Assembly: GCA_019752775.1 (NCBI GenBank)
Contig: JAIELU010000179.1
Span: 1-19,694, forward strand
DNA length: 19,694 nucleotides
Direction of reading: 5' to 3'
Source of the DNA: Campylobacterales bacterium
GTDB taxonomy: Bacteria > Campylobacterota > Campylobacteria > Campylobacterales > Arcobacteraceae
In this document: positions 6,075-14,797 of the stretch, in pieces
How positions within the stretch are numbered: the stretch's first letter is position 1
Layout of the letters: every line of letters begins with the position of its first letter
Notes under the pieces: model-generated
Told to the model about the DNA's origin: nothing
Seen by the model: the letters and a program-made list of their open reading frames with translations, nothing else
Database searches by the model: none
Position numbers and translations under genes: made by a program

Positions 6075-7321
6075 ATAGACAATCAATATTTTTTACAATA
6101 AGCGTAAGTTTTATAATATCAATTTGTTTAGTAATAATTAGCTTTTTAATACTAATAACTCATGATTATAGAATGAAAGAAGGACAACTTTTAGATAAAT
6201 ATGTTCCTGTTATGAAAATGATAAATAGACAAGAAAAATCAAAAATTGATGATGAATTTATAAAAAGTTTAGAAGAGATAAACTATAAATTATATATTTA
6301 TACCACTGATATAAATGCAATAACATATAATCCAAAAACTCAAATATTATTTGAAAAAGTTCATCCAAAATCTGATGATATTTTTAGAGTTCTTAGTTTA
6401 AATGATAAAAACTATATTTATATGAAAAAAAGAGGAGAGACTTTATTAATAGAAGATAATAATAGTTCAAATAGTAATAGTCATATTTATATAATATTAG
6501 TTTTTGCTATTTTATTTATAACAATTATTTTGGTTTATTTAATAACTTTACGAAAATTAATGCCTTTAAAAATCCTAAAAGACAAAGTAAAAACGCTAGG
6601 AGATGAAAACTTTGATTTTGAATGTTGTAATACAGATGGAAAAGATGAAGTTTCTTTGTTAGCCGTTGAGTTCAAAAAATCAGCCGAAAAATTAAAAAGT
6701 CTAAAAGAAGCTAGAAATATTTTTATTAGAAATATTATGCATGAATTAAAAACTCCAATTACAAAAGGGAAGTTTCTAACACAATTAGAACAAAATGAAC
6801 AAAATAACGAAAAATTAAAATCAGTTTTTAACCGCTTAGAATCTTTAATAAATGAATTTGCATCAATAGAAGAATTGATTTCTTCAAATAAAAACATAGA
6901 AAAAAGATTTTATTATTTAGATGATATTGTTGATAATGCAAAAGACATTTTGATGGTTGAAGATGAATCTGTAATATCAAAATATGAAAATAAAAAATTA
7001 GAAATTAATTTTAAACTTTTTTCAATTGCTGTTAAAAATTTAATAGATAATGCAATTAAATATTCACCAAATAAAGAAGTTCTTATAAAAACAGAAAATG
7101 AAAATATAATATTTGAAAATAGTGGTGAAGAACTTAAATATCCCCTTGAAAAATATTTTGAACCATTTTTCTCAAATGAAGATAAACAAAAAGACTCTTT
7201 TGGTTTGGGATTCTATATTATAAGTAATATTTTAAAAGCAAATAATTATAGTTTAGAGTATGAATATATTGATGGAATAAACAGATTTATATGTAAAAAG
7301 GATAACTTATCTACGATATAG
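6071..7321 (+). CDS. ArsS-type sensor histidine kinase
   Basis: A 416-residue membrane kinase. TM1 at about 8-30, a short periplasmic domain (31-137), TM2 at 138-160, a HAMP-like linker, then the dimerisation helix with H224 in IMHELKTPITKGKF. The ATP domain has the N-box NLIDNAIKYSP (N327) and the lid motif FGLGFYI (377-383). The G1 region reads ENSGEEL rather than the usual DNGxG, a variant I associate with Campylobacterota ArsS kinases, so activity is likely. In Helicobacter, ArsRS responds to acid. Here the signal may instead reach the kinase through the Spy-like protein encoded first in the operon. The gene starts inside the regulator's stop codon (ATGA), and its last 13 bases overlap the proposed true start of the flavoprotein gene. 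Confidence 0.9.
   Translation: MNRQSIFFTISVSFIISICLVIISFLILITHDYRMKEGQLLDKYVPVMKMINRQEKSKIDDEFIKSLEEINYKLYIYTTDINAITYNPKTQILFEKVHPKSDDIFRVLSLNDKNYIYMKKRGETLLIEDNNSSNSNSHIYIILVFAILFITIILVYLITLRKLMPLKILKDKVKTLGDENFDFECCNTDGKDEVSLLAVEFKKSAEKLKSLKEARNIFIRNIMHELKTPITKGKFLTQLEQNEQNNEKLKSVFNRLESLINEFASIEELISSNKNIEKRFYYLDDIVDNAKDILMVEDESVISKYENKKLEINFKLFSIAVKNLIDNAIKYSPNKEVLIKTENENIIFENSGEELKYPLEKYFEPFFSNEDKQKDSFGLGFYIISNILKANNYSLEYEYIDGINRFICKKDNLSTI
7298..7302 (+). promoter_or_regulatory. Ribosome binding site that points to an ATC start at 7309
   Basis: AAGGA at 7298-7302, in an A-rich run inside the end of the kinase gene, is 6 bases from ATC 7309, an ideal distance. No ATG, GTG or TTG exists in this frame between the in-frame TAA at 7303-7305 and TTG 7348. 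TTG 7348 and ATG 7351 lie past the glycine motif of the flavoprotein. The site therefore supports a non-canonical start. Confidence 0.5.
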
Positions 7322-8454
7322 CAATTATTGGAGCAGGAGCTAGTTCTTTGATGTTGGCTTCAAATTTAGATAAAAAAAAATTTGAAAATATTTGTATTAT
7401 TGATACAAATGCCAACATTGGTTCAAAAATAAAAGTTTCAGGTGGTGCAAAATGCAATATCACAAATGAACTTGTAACTTATAATAATTATTTAGGTGAT
7501 AGGGAATTTGTAAAAGAACTTTTAGAAAAATTTTCTAAAAATGAGTTATTAGCTTTTTTAAATAAAAATGGAGTATTTCCAAAAATAAATCCAAAAATAG
7601 TAAAAGGAACATATTTTTGTAATTCATCCCAAGATGTTATTGATATGTTTACAAAACTTACTACTCATGTGAAAAAATACCTAAATACAACAGTTTTAGA
7701 TGTTACTTTTGATAAACACTTTAAACTAAAAACTACTTCAAAAACCATAGAAGCCAAAAAATTAGTGGTTGCAAGTGGCGGATTATCTTATTCAGTTCTA
7801 GGAGCATCTTCGATTGCTTTTGATATTGCAAAAAAGTTTGGACACTCTATTATAAAACTCGAACCTGCACTTGTGGGTTTTACAGTACAAAAAGAGCAGT
7901 TTTGGTTCAAAAATCTTGCTGGAATTTCTATGCCTGTTTTTACTTTTGTTGATGATAAAAGAGTAGAAGGTTCGTTATTATTTGCCCACAAAGGCTGTTC
8001 AGGACCTGTTATATTAACAAGTTCACTTTATTGGAAAAAAGGGAAAATGACAATTGATTTTTTGCCAAAACAAAGAATTGAAACCTTTTTTCAAGGAAAC
8101 AAAATTATATCTTCCGCTTTACCACTTCCAAAAAGATTTATTCAAGAATTTTTATTAAGTGTTGAATTAGAAGATAAAAGTGTTTCAAAATTAACAAATG
8201 ATGAAAAAACAAAATTATTGTTATTAAAAAATTATGAATTCTCACCAGCTGGAAATTTTGGCTTTACAAAAGCAGAAGTTACAAAAGGTGGAATAAACAC
8301 ACAAGAGATAAATCATGATAGTTTTGAGAGCTTAAAACAAAAAGATTTGTATTTTTTAGGCGAATGTTTAGATATAACAGGAGAACTTGGAGGATTTAAT
8401 TTTCAAATTGCATTTAGTGAAGCTATGATTTGCGCAAGGCAAATCAATAAATAA
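7309..8454 (+). CDS. HI0933-family FAD-dependent oxidoreductase with non-canonical start
   Basis: A flavoprotein of the HI0933/aminoacetone oxidase-like family, cytoplasmic, with uncertain physiological substrate. From ATC 7309 it would be 381 residues and begin MYDIAIIGAGASSLMLA, the complete Rossmann FAD-binding motif (GxGxxS). Further family motifs are SGGAKCNITN, FAHKGCSGPVIL, VTKGGINTQEI and the C-terminal GECLDITGELGGFNFQIAF. The first ordinary start codons, TTG 7348 and ATG 7351, would remove the glycine motif and leave a crippled protein. The upstream limit is an in-frame TAA at 7303-7305, so only near-cognate codons (ATC 7309, ATA 7318, ATT 7324) remain. ATC fits the AAGGA spacing best. 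It overlaps the kinase gene, so it probably belongs to that operon. A substitution or base error turning ATG into ATC would also explain this. Confidence 0.85.
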   Translation: MYDIAIIGAGASSLMLASNLDKKKFENICIIDTNANIGSKIKVSGGAKCNITNELVTYNNYLGDREFVKELLEKFSKNELLAFLNKNGVFPKINPKIVKGTYFCNSSQDVIDMFTKLTTHVKKYLNTTVLDVTFDKHFKLKTTSKTIEAKKLVVASGGLSYSVLGASSIAFDIAKKFGHSIIKLEPALVGFTVQKEQFWFKNLAGISMPVFTFVDDKRVEGSLLFAHKGCSGPVILTSSLYWKKGKMTIDFLPKQRIETFFQGNKIISSALPLPKRFIQEFLLSVELEDKSVSKLTNDEKTKLLLLKNYEFSPAGNFGFTKAEVTKGGINTQEINHDSFESLKQKDLYFLGECLDITGELGGFNFQIAFSEAMICARQINK

Positions 8455-8471
8455 AAAAAGTTATTTTTTAT
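8451..8471. terminator. A/T-only hairpin after the flavoprotein gene
   Basis: ATAAAAAA (8451-8458) pairs with TTTTTTAT (8464-8471) around AGTTA. It begins in the stop codon of the flavoprotein gene and has a T-run in its 3' arm, so it may end the 4941-8454 operon. There is no G-C pair, so it is weak. The rest of the gap to 8535 holds a possible -10, TATTAT at 8494-8499, for the chemoreceptor gene. Confidence 0.3.
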
Positions 8472-8535
8472 AAATAATTTAACAATATTTAGCTATTATC
8501 ATTTTTAATTCATATCGTATTAAAAAAGGTTATAA

Positions 8536-9939
8536 ATGTTTTTTGGAAATAAAAACTCACAAGAGAAAGTTTCTGTTTTATTAAATGAGATTGAAGATTT
8601 AAAAAATCAACTTCTTTTAAAAGAACAAGAAAAAGAAGAGATAAAAAATGATTTTTCTAAACAATTAGAAAATATATCTGCTTTAAATGAAAAAAAAGTT
8701 GAAATTTTCAAACAAATAGCCAGCCATTCTCAAGAAGAAGGTTTAGTTGTTTTTGATGATAAAAACCAACTATTCTTCTCAAATAATTTAGCTCAATCAA
8801 ATATAAAAGATTATAATGTAGTTTTAACTGCAATTTTGGAAAACCATAACCGTTTAATAATGGAAGATTGTGAAGCAAATATTTCAATAAAAACTTATGA
8901 AAATTACAAAATTGTTTCATTAAAAAAGACTTCAATCCATGACAATAAAAATGGTGGATTATTAGACAAACACAACAAAAATATGACTAACTCTTTAACT
9001 AATACACAAAAAACATATTTATCTTTACTTGATGAACTTCAAGAAATGTCAAAAGAATCAAAAGAAACAGCAACAGGTTCAACTCAAGGTTTAGAATTAA
9101 TTATAGAAATAGTATCAGATACTAATAATTTACATAAAGAGATTGAAATCGAAAATGATGTTATAGATTCATTGGTTTCAAAAAGTAAAGATATTTCACA
9201 AGTTATTAATATTATTCAAGCAATTGCCTTTCAAACAAATATTCTTTCATTAAATGCAGCCGTAGAAGCTGCAACTGCTGGAGAAGCAGGACGAGGTTTT
9301 GCAGTGGTTGCAGCAGAAGTAAGAAATCTAGCAAATAGAAGTGCAGATGCTGCAAAACAGATAAAAGATGTTGTTAATTCAATTCAAAATGAAACTGCAA
9401 AAATAAAAAATAGCTCTGAAACAGTTTCAGAAGTAGTAAATGAGACAAAATCGAGAATTGAGATTTTGAGTAAACTAATGAATACTTTCCAAAAAAATTC
9501 AAATAGATCAGTTTATGAAGTTGAAAGTATTTCAAATAAAATATTTATTAACTTAGCAAAACTTGACCATGTTATTTATAAAAATAATTTATACCAATTG
9601 ATTTTTGGTGGAGAACATAGCTTCAACGCTGTTGACCATCATAATTGTAGACTTGGGAAATGGTATGACACAGGACTTGGAAAAGAACAATTTAGTTATG
9701 TGCCATCATATAAAGGTTTAGAAAAATACCATCATACAGTTCACCATGAAGCAAATTTATTAGCAAAAGAGTGTTCAGGAAATAGTGTCTCTTGCTCAAA
9801 ACAATTAATTGAAGATAAAATTGAATTAATTGAGATAGGGAGTGAGCAAGTATTTATTTATCTTGATAGAATTTTGGAAGAAAAAAATGAAGTGCTTATG
9901 AAAGAAGCTGCAAATAAATTATTTGAACAAGGAAAATAA
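8536..9939 (+). CDS. Soluble methyl-accepting chemoreceptor with CZB zinc-binding domain (TlpD-like)
   Basis: A 467-residue chemoreceptor with no membrane segment. Residues 1-60 form a coiled coil, and about 60-135 look like a small degenerate PAS-like unit. The signalling domain (about 160-335) has the highly conserved hairpin tip at 229-262, with FQTNILSLNAAVEAATAGE and GRGFAVVAAEVRNLA, which contacts CheA and CheW. A C-terminal CZB domain (about 338-450) has H345 in LDHVIYKN, H368 and C371 in HHNCRLGKWY, and HxxH at 400-403. These are the zinc ligands and the reactive Cys of the family. In Helicobacter TlpD and related receptors the CZB domain reports oxidants or zinc; the same role is inferred here. 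AAAAGG at 8524-8529 supports the start. It is followed after 1 base by a response regulator gene. Confidence 0.93.
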   Translation: MFFGNKNSQEKVSVLLNEIEDLKNQLLLKEQEKEEIKNDFSKQLENISALNEKKVEIFKQIASHSQEEGLVVFDDKNQLFFSNNLAQSNIKDYNVVLTAILENHNRLIMEDCEANISIKTYENYKIVSLKKTSIHDNKNGGLLDKHNKNMTNSLTNTQKTYLSLLDELQEMSKESKETATGSTQGLELIIEIVSDTNNLHKEIEIENDVIDSLVSKSKDISQVINIIQAIAFQTNILSLNAAVEAATAGEAGRGFAVVAAEVRNLANRSADAAKQIKDVVNSIQNETAKIKNSSETVSEVVNETKSRIEILSKLMNTFQKNSNRSVYEVESISNKIFINLAKLDHVIYKNNLYQLIFGGEHSFNAVDHHNCRLGKWYDTGLGKEQFSYVPSYKGLEKYHHTVHHEANLLAKECSGNSVSCSKQLIEDKIELIEIGSEQVFIYLDRILEEKNEVLMKEAANKLFEQGK

Positions 9940-9940
9940 A

Positions 9941-10318
9941 ATGAATAATGACAAATATTCTATTGTAATTATAGATGATGAAACAGAAATTTTAAATGTT
10001 TTAAGTAGATTTTTAACAAGAAACCCAGATTTTTCAGTTACAACATATTCTAATCCAATTAGTGCTTTAAGTTCTATTGGACATTCAAAAGTTGATTTAG
10101 TTCTTTTAGATATTATGATGCCTCAAATGAATGGTTTAGAAGTTTTAGAAAAATTAAAAGCTAATGAACCTAACCAAAAAGTAATTATGATGACAGCATA
10201 TTCAACTTTGGATAAGGTTTTAAAATCTCATAAAGAGGGCGCAACAAATTATGTTATGAAACCTTTTGATTCTTTACAAGCATTAGAAAAGAAAATATTA
10301 GAAGTTTTAAAGTCATAG
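9941..10318 (+). CDS. Single-domain response regulator (CheY-like receiver)
   Basis: A 125-residue receiver domain with no output domain. I chose ATG 9941, not the upstream TTG 9923, because AAGGA (9929-9933) lies 7 bases before it and the earlier codon falls inside the chemoreceptor gene. The key residues are present: D12/D13, phosphoacceptor D57 in LLDIMMPQMNG, T85 in MMTAYS and K107 in VMKPFD. It may act as a phosphorelay intermediate or by protein contact. The cytosolic neighbours suggest two routes: motility control with the CZB receptor, or phosphotransfer from the active kinase at 12342-14777. It does not look like the main motor CheY, being closer to NtrC-type receivers. It lies 1 base after the chemoreceptor gene and 4 bases before the next gene, a tight operon. 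Confidence 0.92.
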   Translation: MNNDKYSIVIIDDETEILNVLSRFLTRNPDFSVTTYSNPISALSSIGHSKVDLVLLDIMMPQMNGLEVLEKLKANEPNQKVIMMTAYSTLDKVLKSHKEGATNYVMKPFDSLQALEKKILEVLKS

Positions 10319-10322
10319 AAGC

Positions 10323-12341
10323 ATGAGAGATAAAAGCCTAAGTATTAGGTATTTATTTTATTTTTTAATTTCTCTTTTTGTTTTAATATTTATAATAAAT
10401 ATTTTTAAAGAAGATGAAATTCAATACTCATTGGAAAACTATAAAAAAGATGTTCATAAAGAGTATTTAAAATATAGCAATGAGTATAAAAATAGCTCTG
10501 AACTTATATATTTTAATGAGTTTGTAAAAAATAAACAACTTGTTAAAACTTTTAAAAATATTAATCATATGAATTCTTTAGATGCTAAAAAAGAGATTTA
10601 TAATCATTTAAAAGATAGCTATCTTTTTTATAAAACTTTAGGTGTAAATGATATAAGTTTTTATTCATCTTCAAATAATCTTTTATTAAGTATGCAAGAA
10701 AATAACAAAAATGATAGCTTTGAAATTGTTGCAGAGGTTATTTTAAATAAAAAAGAGTTGAGTAGTTTTAAAATTGTTGATGATAATTATTATTTATTAT
10801 TTTCAAAACCTATCTTTGATGAAAACTTAAACTTTTTAGGCGTTATAAATATAGAGTTTGATTTTACAACTTTGATTAAAAGATTAGAATACAACAGTGA
10901 TTTTTCTTTTTCAATAATATCTTCAAATCAAATCAAGTTAAATAAAAATTTTTATATTAATTTGACAGATTCACAAAAAAGTTCAGTAATTGATAATATT
11001 AATAAAACTAAAGAATTTTCTTTAATTACGAAAAGTCATTCTATTAATTTTCCTATTATTTTTATTCCAATATTAAAATCTTTTGCAAATGAAAATAGTT
11101 TATATTTGGTAGCATATTATTCAAATAAAAATTCTAACATTGCAAAAATTGATAAATATTTTAATGTTTTATTTGTTGTGATTACACTTTTTATATTTAT
11201 AATATTTTATTTTTCTTTTAAAGTAAGATATTTTAAAATGCAAAAAATAAGCATAGAAAAAGAGTATCAAGAACTACACACTCAAATTGATGATAATGTA
11301 ATCAAAGTTGAGACAGATTTAAATGGAATCATAACTTATGCCTCAAAACAATTTTGTAAAATCTCTGGTTATTCACATAAAGAGTTATTAGGACGAAATG
11401 TAAATCTTCTAAAACATTCAAATATTGCAAGTGCTTTTTTCCAAAAACTTTGGAGTGAATTAAAAACTAATAATATTTGGGAAGGTGAGATTAAAAATCA
11501 AGATAGATATGGAAACTCTTATTGGATAAAAGGTGTGATTTTTCCTAAATATGATTTTGATAATAAAATCATAGGTTATGTTTCAATTCGCTCTAATATC
11601 ACAGATATAAAACAATTAGAAAAAATAAATAAGCTTTTAAAAGAAGATTTATCAAATAAATTAAATGAAATAAAAATGAAAGATAAAACATTGGTTGATA
11701 GTACAAAAGTTCAATTAATGTCAAAAATATTGGATTCATCAGATTATCAATGGAAACAACCAATTTTGAGTATATCTTCACTGATTTATAATCTAAAAAC
11801 TATTATAAAAAATGAAAAAAATAGTAAAGATAAACTTGAATTAATTCAACAAACTGAGTTTGAATTAAAAAACTTATCTGAAGTACTAAATGAAATAAAA
11901 TATCTTTTTCAACAAAACCAAAATAAAATATCAAAAGTTACAAAGATTATAAAAGAGTCAGTTTTAGCTACACAAGAAGAACTTCAAGCAAATAATATAA
12001 AAATAAAATATGATTTAGAAAGTGAAATTTCTACTAATTATTCTTTTAATGAACTAAAAAATATTATATTTAATATGATTAAAAATTGTATAGAACAAAA
12101 AAAGTTAAACAATCAAGATGAAGTTATTATGTTAATTGATATTATAAAAGAAGATGATTTATTGATTAAAATTGAAGATAATATCAAAGGTGAAAATAAA
12201 AAAATAGATGAAAATCGATATTCAAATAGTAATTTATATTTAGTAAAACTTTTTGTTGAAAAAAATAAAGGTCTTTTTTGGTTTGAAAGTACAAATTATG
12301 ATACGACTTATTATATAAAATTAAAAAATGAGAATATATAA
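10323..12341 (+). CDS. Membrane PAS sensor with degenerate histidine kinase domain (pseudokinase)
   Basis: A 672-residue protein. TM1 at about 9-28, an extracytoplasmic sensor region (30-278, probably Cache-like), TM2 at about 280-299, a PAS domain at about 325-430 with Aer-like spacing (NIWEGEIKNQDRYG), then a kinase-like region. In place of the common HQWRQPL phosphoacceptor motif it reads YQWKQPI, so Y475 replaces the His. The ATP domain keeps an N-box-like IKNCIEQ and a DN in the G1 position. It lacks the F-box (normally FEPF) and the glycine lid (GxGxGL), which reads NSNLYLVK. It should be unable to autophosphorylate. The frame is intact and ends cleanly, so this is not ordinary decay. 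It abuts the next kinase gene with no spacing and may work as a signal input or allosteric partner for it. Confidence 0.87.
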   Translation: MRDKSLSIRYLFYFLISLFVLIFIINIFKEDEIQYSLENYKKDVHKEYLKYSNEYKNSSELIYFNEFVKNKQLVKTFKNINHMNSLDAKKEIYNHLKDSYLFYKTLGVNDISFYSSSNNLLLSMQENNKNDSFEIVAEVILNKKELSSFKIVDDNYYLLFSKPIFDENLNFLGVINIEFDFTTLIKRLEYNSDFSFSIISSNQIKLNKNFYINLTDSQKSSVIDNINKTKEFSLITKSHSINFPIIFIPILKSFANENSLYLVAYYSNKNSNIAKIDKYFNVLFVVITLFIFIIFYFSFKVRYFKMQKISIEKEYQELHTQIDDNVIKVETDLNGIITYASKQFCKISGYSHKELLGRNVNLLKHSNIASAFFQKLWSELKTNNIWEGEIKNQDRYGNSYWIKGVIFPKYDFDNKIIGYVSIRSNITDIKQLEKINKLLKEDLSNKLNEIKMKDKTLVDSTKVQLMSKILDSSDYQWKQPILSISSLIYNLKTIIKNEKNSKDKLELIQQTEFELKNLSEVLNEIKYLFQQNQNKISKVTKIIKESVLATQEELQANNIKIKYDLESEISTNYSFNELKNIIFNMIKNCIEQKKLNNQDEVIMLIDIIKEDDLLIKIEDNIKGENKKIDENRYSNSNLYLVKLFVEKNKGLFWFESTNYDTTYYIKLKNENI

Positions 12342-14777
12342 ATGAGAGTTTCTTTTTACATTAAACTTTTTCTGGCTTTTATAATATTTGCTATTTTATT
12401 ATTAGGTTTTTCCTCTTTTGCTTTTAATAATTTTTATGAATTTGATAAGCAAAAAAAAGATAAAGAAAATATAGTAAATATTTTGAATCATCAAGAAAAT
12501 AGTTTTAAAAGTTATGTAAAACTTTTTGATGAAAAACTTTTTTTACTAAATCAAAAGAATTTTTTGCAGATTGAAGAAAAAGAAAAATCACTAGATTTAT
12601 TTAAAAAAATACTTTTTAATAATAAAGATATTTTAGAATTTAAAGTTATATCTTTGGATGCCCAAGAAATCATAAAAGTTACAAATGATTTAGGAAATAT
12701 AGAAATTGTTCCAGAAGAAAAACTTCAAAATATTTATTCAAATTCTTATTATAAAAATATAAGAACTTTAAGAGAACAAGAAATTTGGCATGATAATTCA
12801 AATTTAGAAAAGCCAACAATAATTAATTTTATTTTGAGAGAAAAAAATTATTTTCTAATCTTAAAGGTTGATTTTAGTAGTTTTTTTGCAGATATTTATA
12901 CAAATTTTGATAAAAAAACTTTGGTTTTTTTTGATAATAATAGTGTTATAAATAATATTAAAAAAGATGATATTTATTTAACAAATCAATCTATTTCAAA
13001 AAATATTTATTTAAATGAGAATAAATATTTTATTTTTATTACAGATATTGAACAAGATGTAAATAATAATTATTTGCAAGAATATTACAAATCTATAATT
13101 ATTATTGGTTTGGGATTATCAATTATTTTATCCTTACTTTTTTCAAAACCAATAGCTAAATTAAATAAGATAATTGAAGATGAGAATAAAGACTTAGATT
13201 TAAGTATTAAAAAGAGTTTTATAGAATTAAACGAAAATCAAAAAGTTATTGATAAACATATTATGTTTATTCGAATGAGCAAAAATAATATTATTTTAGA
13301 AGTAAGTTCAGCATTTTGCTATTTTCTGGGCTTTTCAAAGGGCGAATTAATCGGACATGATTATAAAATGTTAATTCATAAAGATACAAAAAAGAAAGAT
13401 TATTTAAAACTTTGGAAATTTGTAAATGATGGAAAATCTTATGTTGGAGAAATTAAAGGAATCAAAAAAGATGCAGAGTCTTTTTGGGTTGATTTATTTG
13501 TTGAACCAAATTTTGACAATTTAGAACAAATCATTGGATATACAATAATCACTTATGATACAACTTATAAAAAGAAAATTGAAGAATTATATAAAAATAT
13601 GAACAATCAAGTTGAGCAATATAATGCAATTTTTGAAAATGTAAATAGTGGAATTGCACTAATTGATTTAGAAGGAAATTTTAAAAAAATAAATAGTACT
13701 TTTAGTAAATTTTTAAAGTATAAAAATGAAGAGTTATTAGAAATGAAATGTATTGATATTGTTCCTGAAAACTCAAAAGAACTTTTATCAAAAATACTAA
13801 AAGAAGCCCGAGAAATAGAGACTATTTCTAATATTGAAAAGATTTTTGTAAAAAAATATGGAACACTAATTCATTTAGAATTATCATTAAGTCTTTTATC
13901 TGATAAAAAACATTTTGTATTTGTGGTTAATTCTTTGGAAGATAAAAGAAAATTACAAGAATTAAATCAAAATTTGGAACTACGAATAAATCAAGAAGTG
14001 GAAAAAAGTATTCAGAAAGATAAACTTCACCAACAAGAACAAATAAAAAATGCAAAATTAACTTCAATTGGTTCCTTAGCTGCTGGAATTGCCCATGAAA
14101 TAAATACTCCACTTACTTATATAAAAGGAAATTTGGAGTTGATGGAATATGATATTTTTGATTTACCACAAAGTGAAATTCAAGAAAGAATGAAAGAAGA
14201 TAGTTCAAAAATAAAAGAAGGAATAAATAGAATTGCGAATATTGTTGAATCAATGCGCGAAATGTCTCAAAGTAGTAAAGAAATAAAAGAAAAAACAAAT
14301 ATTTATGCAACTTTGATAACTTCTTTAACTATGGCATATAATCGTTCAAGGCAAGTTTCTAAGATATATTTAAATAATAAATTATTTGATATAGATTCAA
14401 TAAATAAAAATGAGTTTACCTATCTTTGTAAAGTACAAAAACAAAGAATTGAACAAGTTTGGATTATTGTTATTAATAATGCTTTAGATGAATTAATAAA
14501 AGTTGATAATTATGAAAATAGAGTTTTAAATATAAATATTTTTGAAGAAAATAATGAAGTTATTATAAGATTTAAAGATAGTGCAGGAGGAATTAATAAA
14601 GGAATTATTTCTGATATATTTGAACCTTTTATTTCATCGAAAGTACATAGTGGAATGGGTGTTGGATTAAATATTGCCAAAAAAATAGTTGATGAACAAG
14701 ATGGTAAAATCAGAGCTTATAATGAAGATGTAGGTGCGGTGTTTGAAATTAGGTTACAAAAGTGTGAAGAAGAATAA
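12342..14777 (+). CDS. Membrane sensor histidine kinase with two PAS domains
   Basis: An 811-residue kinase. TM1 is near 7-27, the extracytoplasmic sensor region spans 30-245, and TM2 is near 248-268. Two PAS domains follow (about 300-415 and 425-535), then a coiled coil (540-575) and an NtrB/Fix-type transmitter. H585 lies in GIAHEINTPLTYIKGN, the N-box in INNALDELI, the G1 box at D746 in KDSAGGI, the F-box in IFEPFISSK and the lid GMGVGL at 771-776. All catalytic features are present, so it should autophosphorylate. The ATG follows directly on the stop codon of the pseudokinase gene, and the likely phosphate acceptor is D57 of the receiver at 9941-10318. There is no strong Shine-Dalgarno, which fits coupled translation. 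The ligand of the sensor region is unknown. Confidence 0.92.
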   Translation: MRVSFYIKLFLAFIIFAILLLGFSSFAFNNFYEFDKQKKDKENIVNILNHQENSFKSYVKLFDEKLFLLNQKNFLQIEEKEKSLDLFKKILFNNKDILEFKVISLDAQEIIKVTNDLGNIEIVPEEKLQNIYSNSYYKNIRTLREQEIWHDNSNLEKPTIINFILREKNYFLILKVDFSSFFADIYTNFDKKTLVFFDNNSVINNIKKDDIYLTNQSISKNIYLNENKYFIFITDIEQDVNNNYLQEYYKSIIIIGLGLSIILSLLFSKPIAKLNKIIEDENKDLDLSIKKSFIELNENQKVIDKHIMFIRMSKNNIILEVSSAFCYFLGFSKGELIGHDYKMLIHKDTKKKDYLKLWKFVNDGKSYVGEIKGIKKDAESFWVDLFVEPNFDNLEQIIGYTIITYDTTYKKKIEELYKNMNNQVEQYNAIFENVNSGIALIDLEGNFKKINSTFSKFLKYKNEELLEMKCIDIVPENSKELLSKILKEAREIETISNIEKIFVKKYGTLIHLELSLSLLSDKKHFVFVVNSLEDKRKLQELNQNLELRINQEVEKSIQKDKLHQQEQIKNAKLTSIGSLAAGIAHEINTPLTYIKGNLELMEYDIFDLPQSEIQERMKEDSSKIKEGINRIANIVESMREMSQSSKEIKEKTNIYATLITSLTMAYNRSRQVSKIYLNNKLFDIDSINKNEFTYLCKVQKQRIEQVWIIVINNALDELIKVDNYENRVLNINIFEENNEVIIRFKDSAGGINKGIISDIFEPFISSKVHSGMGVGLNIAKKIVDEQDGKIRAYNEDVGAVFEIRLQKCEEE

Positions 14778-14797
14778 AAGGTTATTTAAATACAATT

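Noticed and set aside
6535..6897. Open minus-strand frame of 120 codons inside the sensor kinase gene
   Set aside because: The plus-strand frame carries the kinase His motif and HAMP-like region here; the antisense frame has only low-complexity Phe/Ser-rich sequence.
9923..9940. TTG start six codons upstream for the small response regulator
   Set aside because: It falls within the end of the chemoreceptor gene and overlaps the position of the AAGGA that serves ATG 9941.
13927..14310. Two adjacent open minus-strand frames inside the large kinase gene
   Set aside because: Both are shadows of the H585 region; their Phe/Leu/Tyr-rich make-up is what antisense AT-rich coding DNA gives.
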